From Solibacillus cecembensis (lineage in GTDB: Bacteria; Bacillota; Bacilli; Bacillales_A; Planococcaceae), in assembly GCF_001439635.1 (NCBI RefSeq), contig NZ_LMBZ01000006.1, forward strand, positions 81,456-145,455: a stretch of DNA of 64,000 bases. The letters are read 5' to 3'. This document shows, in pieces, positions 62,951-64,000 of the stretch. The notes under the pieces were generated by a model. The model made no database searches. It saw only the letters and a list, made by a program, of their open reading frames with translations, and was not told the DNA's origin. Both the position numbers and the translations under genes were made by a program. Every line of letters begins with the position of its first letter. The first letter of the stretch is position 1.

Positions 62951-64000
62951 ACGAAGTCCCTCTCTTTCCTTCTCGCTATTTCATTTTCAATTGGATTGTT
63001 TTTAAACATACGTTGCAATGCGAGAATACTACCAACAGCTAGGATAAAATAAAGTCCTGAGAACAAAATTAACATCAGGTCGACATATTCACTCGTTGTT
63101 GCACCCTGTTCTGTTCGCATAATCCCTCGCAATAACCAAGGTTGTCTTCCTACCTCAGCTAGCCACCACCCTAATTCAATGGCAATAACTGATAATGGTC
63201 CTCCTGCGACAACAATCCACCTGAACCATTTCGTTTGGATAAACGTCCAGTCGCGCCATAATGCAAGTAAATAGATGAGAGAAAGTGCCACCATAAACAT
63301 CCCAATCATCACCATGCCATCAAATAAATAATGAATATAGTATGGCGGATGTTCGTCTACGGGAAACTGATCGAGTCCAATCACCTCTGCCGTTGGATTA
63401 TTATGCGCCAAAATACTTAAAGCAAATGGAATTTTCAATGCATATTTCACTTCACCATCATCCAGTACCCCAAACAATACAAGCGGTGCATTTGGCGCAG
63501 TTTCAAAATGCCATTCTGCTGCTGCTAGCTTTTCTGGCTGGTACTCCGCTAAATATTTCCCCGAAAAGTCACCAACAATCGCCGTAGCCACCGCAAATAT
63601 AAAGCCTAATTTCATTAATAAATAAAGCGATTTTTTATGATATTCATGCGTTGAACCGCGCAATAAACGGTATGCTGCAATGGATGCTAGTAAAAATGCA
63701 CAAGTCATATACGCAGTCAGTAATACATGCGCTACTTTCGTTGGCATAGCTGGGTTGAACATTGCGACAAGTGGCTGAATATTGATGAGCTGTCCATCTA
63801 CAATATCGAAACCTTGTGGTGCATTCATAAACGCATTTAACACGGTAATAAATACTGCAGACATCGATGCCCCGATTGCTACTGGAATAAGTAATAGCAT
63901 ATGTTTTTTTTGATTTTCAAAACGATCCCATGTGTATAAATAAATACCTAAAAATATCGCCTCAAAAAAGAACGCAAATGTTTCCATGAACAGTGGCAAC
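62947..64000 (-). CDS. cydA: Cytochrome d ubiquinol oxidase subunit I, partial
   Basis: The gene is read leftward and its N-terminal end lies beyond the window. The visible 350 codons cover most of CydA: PLFMETFAFFFEAIFLGIYLYTW (haem-binding helix), then AFMNAPQGFDIVDG, the short Q-loop region GDDGEVKYALKIPF-like, and the C-terminal helix SGLYFILAVGSILAL. The open frame's apparent Met at 63999 is internal, since CydA normally begins about 100 residues earlier. Confidence 0.9.
   Translation of the reverse strand, partial: LPLFMETFAFFFEAIFLGIYLYTWDRFENQKKHMLLLIPVAIGASMSAVFITVLNAFMNAPQGFDIVDGQLINIQPLVAMFNPAMPTKVAHVLLTAYMTCAFLLASIAAYRLLRGSTHEYHKKSLYLLMKLGFIFAVATAIVGDFSGKYLAEYQPEKLAAAEWHFETAPNAPLVLFGVLDDGEVKYALKIPFALSILAHNNPTAEVIGLDQFPVDEHPPYYIHYLFDGMVMIGMFMVALSLIYLLALWRDWTFIQTKWFRWIVVAGGPLSVIAIELGWWLAEVGRQPWLLRGIMRTEQGATTSEYVDLMLILFSGLYFILAVGSILALQRMFKNNPIENEIARRKERDFV

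Noticed and set aside
1..64000. CRISPR arrays, prophage structural genes, transposases or rRNA/tRNA genes
   Set aside because: No regularly spaced direct repeats with unique spacers, no recognisable transposase, integrase or capsid genes, and no rRNA or tRNA were found by reading.

Overview
The window looks like a chromosomal segment of a low-GC, spore-forming member of the Bacillales, most like the Lysinibacillus/Solibacillus (Planococcaceae) group. This rests on AT-rich coding with strong AGGAGG-type ribosome binding sites, a B. subtilis kip/ycs-like 5-oxoprolinase locus, small DUF1540 genes, a bacillus-type cytochrome bd operon with a CydS-like peptide, and Gram-positive lipoproteins. No rRNA, tRNA, transposase, integrase or CRISPR array was seen. 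All identifications come from reading the sequence and from family knowledge; no database search was run.

Layout. 1-7.6 kb: a flavodoxin-fold quinone reductase divergent from a MarR regulator, a patatin-like lipase, then the 5-oxoproline locus (NRAMP-like transporter and pxpA leftward, pxpB-pxpC rightward, IclR regulator). 7.7-20 kb: an uncharacterised 162-aa protein, a urea transporter, a GntR-controlled ABC exporter, an XRE-controlled membrane/lipoprotein operon, a tRNA-dihydrouridine synthase, a nitroreductase/HxlR pair, and a nucleobase permease with guanine deaminase. 20-26 kb: a cyclic-di-GMP-I (GEMM) riboswitch followed by two tandem terminators, then a 1739-aa secreted M60-type metallopeptidase with carbohydrate-binding modules. 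26-37 kb: a nickel-type ABC importer (nikABCDE-like) convergent with a complete urease operon (ureABCEFGD) that ends in an uncharacterised internally duplicated histidine-rich protein. With the urea transporter at 8.6 kb and guanine deaminase at 18-20 kb, this gives nickel uptake, urea uptake and urea hydrolysis, and the window as a whole is rich in nitrogen salvage (oxoproline, purine, urea).

37-48 kb: an intact DUF1540 gene, membrane and ASCH-domain proteins, an ECF sigma/anti-sigma pair, two uncharacterised proteins that may be toxin-immunity-like, and a Fur-box-associated siderophore ABC importer with a flavin reductase. 48-60 kb is a mosaic accessory stretch: HD phosphohydrolase, GH26-like glycosidase with an apparent ATT start, P-loop ATPase, MerR/GNAT pair, amidohydrolase/TetR pair, and a long coiled-coil secreted protein. 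60-64 kb: rlmD and the cydABS operon (cydA runs off the end).

The most unusual signals are architectural. (1) Decayed copies of the 3' end of rlmD, each beside a terminator hairpin, lie at about 48.35, 57.95 and 58.74 kb, while the true rlmD 3' end is at 60.31 kb. This suggests the 48-60 kb stretch grew by repeated insertion or duplication at the rlmD 3' end. (2) A broken and an intact DUF1540 gene, in the same orientation, bracket the M60-nik-ure block. (3) Families of near-identical terminator hairpins are dispersed through the window, one with a perfect 26-bp stem.
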